This document shows positions 63,123 through 63,703 of a stretch of DNA of 63,703 nt, one piece after another (position 1 is the stretch's first letter; the number at the start of each line of letters is the position of its first letter). Position numbers and translations under genes: made by a program. Source of the DNA: Rossellomorea aquimaris (lineage in GTDB: Bacteria; Bacillota; Bacilli; Bacillales; Fictibacillaceae). The stretch is taken from assembly GCA_020524245.1 (NCBI GenBank), contig JAIVLN010000010.1, positions 1 through 63,703 of the forward strand. The letters are read 5' to 3'. The notes under the pieces were generated by a model. It did not search any database. It worked only from the letters and a program-made list of their open reading frames with translations, and had not been told where the DNA came from.

Positions 63123-63154
63123 ACCAGAACTTGTCTGGTGCATACGAATCGTAT
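63123..63154. promoter_or_regulatory. Two adjacent palindromes in the pdaB upstream region
   Basis: ACCAGAACTTGTCTGGT (63123-63139) has perfect 6-bp arms, and ATACGAATCGTAT (63142-63154) has perfect 6-bp arms. They lie between divergent pdaB and the small gene at 63186 and may bind a regulator. No named operator matches. Confidence 0.5.
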
Positions 63155-63185
63155 TGCAGAATAGAAAATGGAAAAAGTAGGAATA

Positions 63186-63443
63186 ATGTTAAGAAAACCA
63201 CTTAAAGGATTTGATTCCATGCTTGGATTTGTCTTGAATGAAAAAGAAGTAAAAGAAATGGAATACCTTTTAAAAAAGGAACTCGAAGAACTGCTACATG
63301 ATATCGAGGATCATAGAAATGAAGGGATTATTAGGCGTGCCATGGAGGAGAGATATCAACTCGTCTTTAAAATCTTTCAGCGATTTTCAAATCCTGCTGA
63401 TTGTGTTAAATATATGAGAAATCGAATTTCAAATCATAAGTAA
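63186..63443 (+). CDS. Small hypothetical protein
   Basis: An 85-residue, charged, helical protein beginning MLRKPLKGFDSMLGFVLNEK, with KEVKEMEYLLKKELEELLHD suggesting a coiled coil, and one Cys near the end. I do not recognise a family with confidence, though similar short genes may lie near pdaB in other Bacillaceae. ATG 63186 has a weak GTAGGA upstream; ATG 63168 has none. It is divergent from pdaB and precedes the rRNA promoters. Confidence 0.6.
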   Translation: MLRKPLKGFDSMLGFVLNEKEVKEMEYLLKKELEELLHDIEDHRNEGIIRRAMEERYQLVFKIFQRFSNPADCVKYMRNRISNHK

Positions 63444-63451
63444 GAAAGTCA

Positions 63452-63480
63452 TTGACATAATCCAGAAGCCTTGATATTAT
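63452..63480 (+). promoter_or_regulatory. rRNA operon promoter P1
   Basis: TTGACA (63452-63457), 17-bp spacer, TATTAT (63475-63480). Confidence 0.88.
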
Positions 63481-63529
63481 ATTTTCTGTTGCCGCAAAAA
63501 CAAGTCAAAAAACGACAAGAAAAAAGTTA

Positions 63530-63558
63530 TTGACATATAGTTTTGTCGGTGTTATATT
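63530..63558 (+). promoter_or_regulatory. rRNA operon promoter P2
   Basis: TTGACA (63530-63535), 17-bp spacer, TATATT (63553-63558), in the usual position of the second rRNA promoter. Confidence 0.9.
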
Positions 63559-63582
63559 AGTTAAGTCGCTTCAAAACGACAA

Positions 63583-63600
63583 GTTCTTTGAAAACTGAAC
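63583..63600 (+). promoter_or_regulatory. BoxA-type antitermination region of the rRNA leader
   Basis: GTTCTTTGAAAACTGAAC matches the conserved Bacillus rRNA leader segment that carries boxA, bound by NusB-S10. Confidence 0.8.
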
Positions 63601-63680
63601 AAAAGCCAAGCGTGAAACGGGTCTTTTTTAAAAAGAACCCTGAATCAATTTCGATTTACATTTAATGAGCAATCAAACAC

Positions 63681-63703
63681 TTTATTGGAGAGTTTGATCC
63701 TGG
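63681..63703 (+). rRNA. rrs: 16S ribosomal RNA, 5' end (partial)
   Basis: TTTATTGGAGAGTTTGATCC is the conserved 5' end of 16S rRNA; the gene continues past the window. Confidence 0.96.

Noticed and set aside
63123-63154. LexA (SOS) box before pdaB
   Set aside because: The palindromes do not match GAAC-N4-GTTC.
63510-63582. Shared operator between the rRNA promoters and the TetR sites (CGACA motif)
   Set aside because: Only a 5-6 bp core is shared and the arrangement differs; likely chance in AT-rich DNA.

Overview
The window is a piece of a Firmicutes (Bacillaceae-type, endospore-forming) chromosome. The gene order ctsR-mcsA-mcsB-clpC-radA-disA, then gltX-cysE-cysS, sigH-secE-nusG, rpoBC, the str, S10, spc and alpha operons, and finally cwlD-salA-gerD-kbaA-pdaB, is the conserved order of Bacillus subtilis and its relatives. 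Sporulation and germination genes (sigH, disA, cwlD, gerD, kbaA, pdaB) support a spore former. The genus cannot be fixed from this sequence alone. The block is bounded by two rRNA operons in the same orientation: the 3' end of a 23S gene plus a 5S gene at the left edge, and two promoters plus the first 23 bases of a 16S gene at the right edge.

Layout. 1-1043: end of an rRNA operon, then about 700 bp of non-coding accessory DNA with a 21-bp tandem array and a disrupted palindromic repeat. 1044-1760: an mgtC/sapB-type membrane gene. 1969-9268: the CtsR-controlled clpC stress operon followed by radA and disA. 9396-11696: yacL and the isoprenoid genes ispD-ispF. 11777-17543: gltX, a cysteine T-box, cysE-cysS, mrnC, rlmB and rae1. 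17616-22323: sigH, rpmG, secE, nusG, rplK, rplA, rplJ and rplL. 22547-30828: an rRNA methyltransferase gene and rpoB-rpoC. 30919-35670: ybxF, rpsL, rpsG, fusA and tuf. 36210-51337: the S10-spc-alpha block from rpsJ to rplQ with secY, adk, map, a KOW-domain gene, infA and rpoA. 51776-56034: the ECF transporter core (ecfA1-ecfA2-ecfT), truA, rplM and rpsI. 56407-58255: an MFS exporter with its own TetR regulator, which looks inserted into the conserved order. 58488-63443: ybaK-like gene, cwlD, salA, gerD and pdaB (reverse strand), kbaA, and a small unknown gene.

Most genes serve transcription, translation, protein export and protein quality control, and nearly all are on the + strand. Much of the control seems to lie in mRNA leaders: a CtsR operator, a T-box reading a Cys codon, L10 and L13 leaders, two leader motifs in front of rplK and rplA that resemble the 23S L1-binding stalk, and a long rpoB leader with two terminator-like hairpins in series. 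I found no intact insertion sequence, prophage, CRISPR array or tRNA gene. No clearly new multi-gene system was found. The most unusual material is non-coding: two 21-bp-period arrays just after terminators, a family of dispersed palindromic repeats in several states of decay, the duplicated L1-stalk-like leaders, and the structured rpoB and cysE leaders. All annotation is from reading the sequence and recalled family features; no database search was run.
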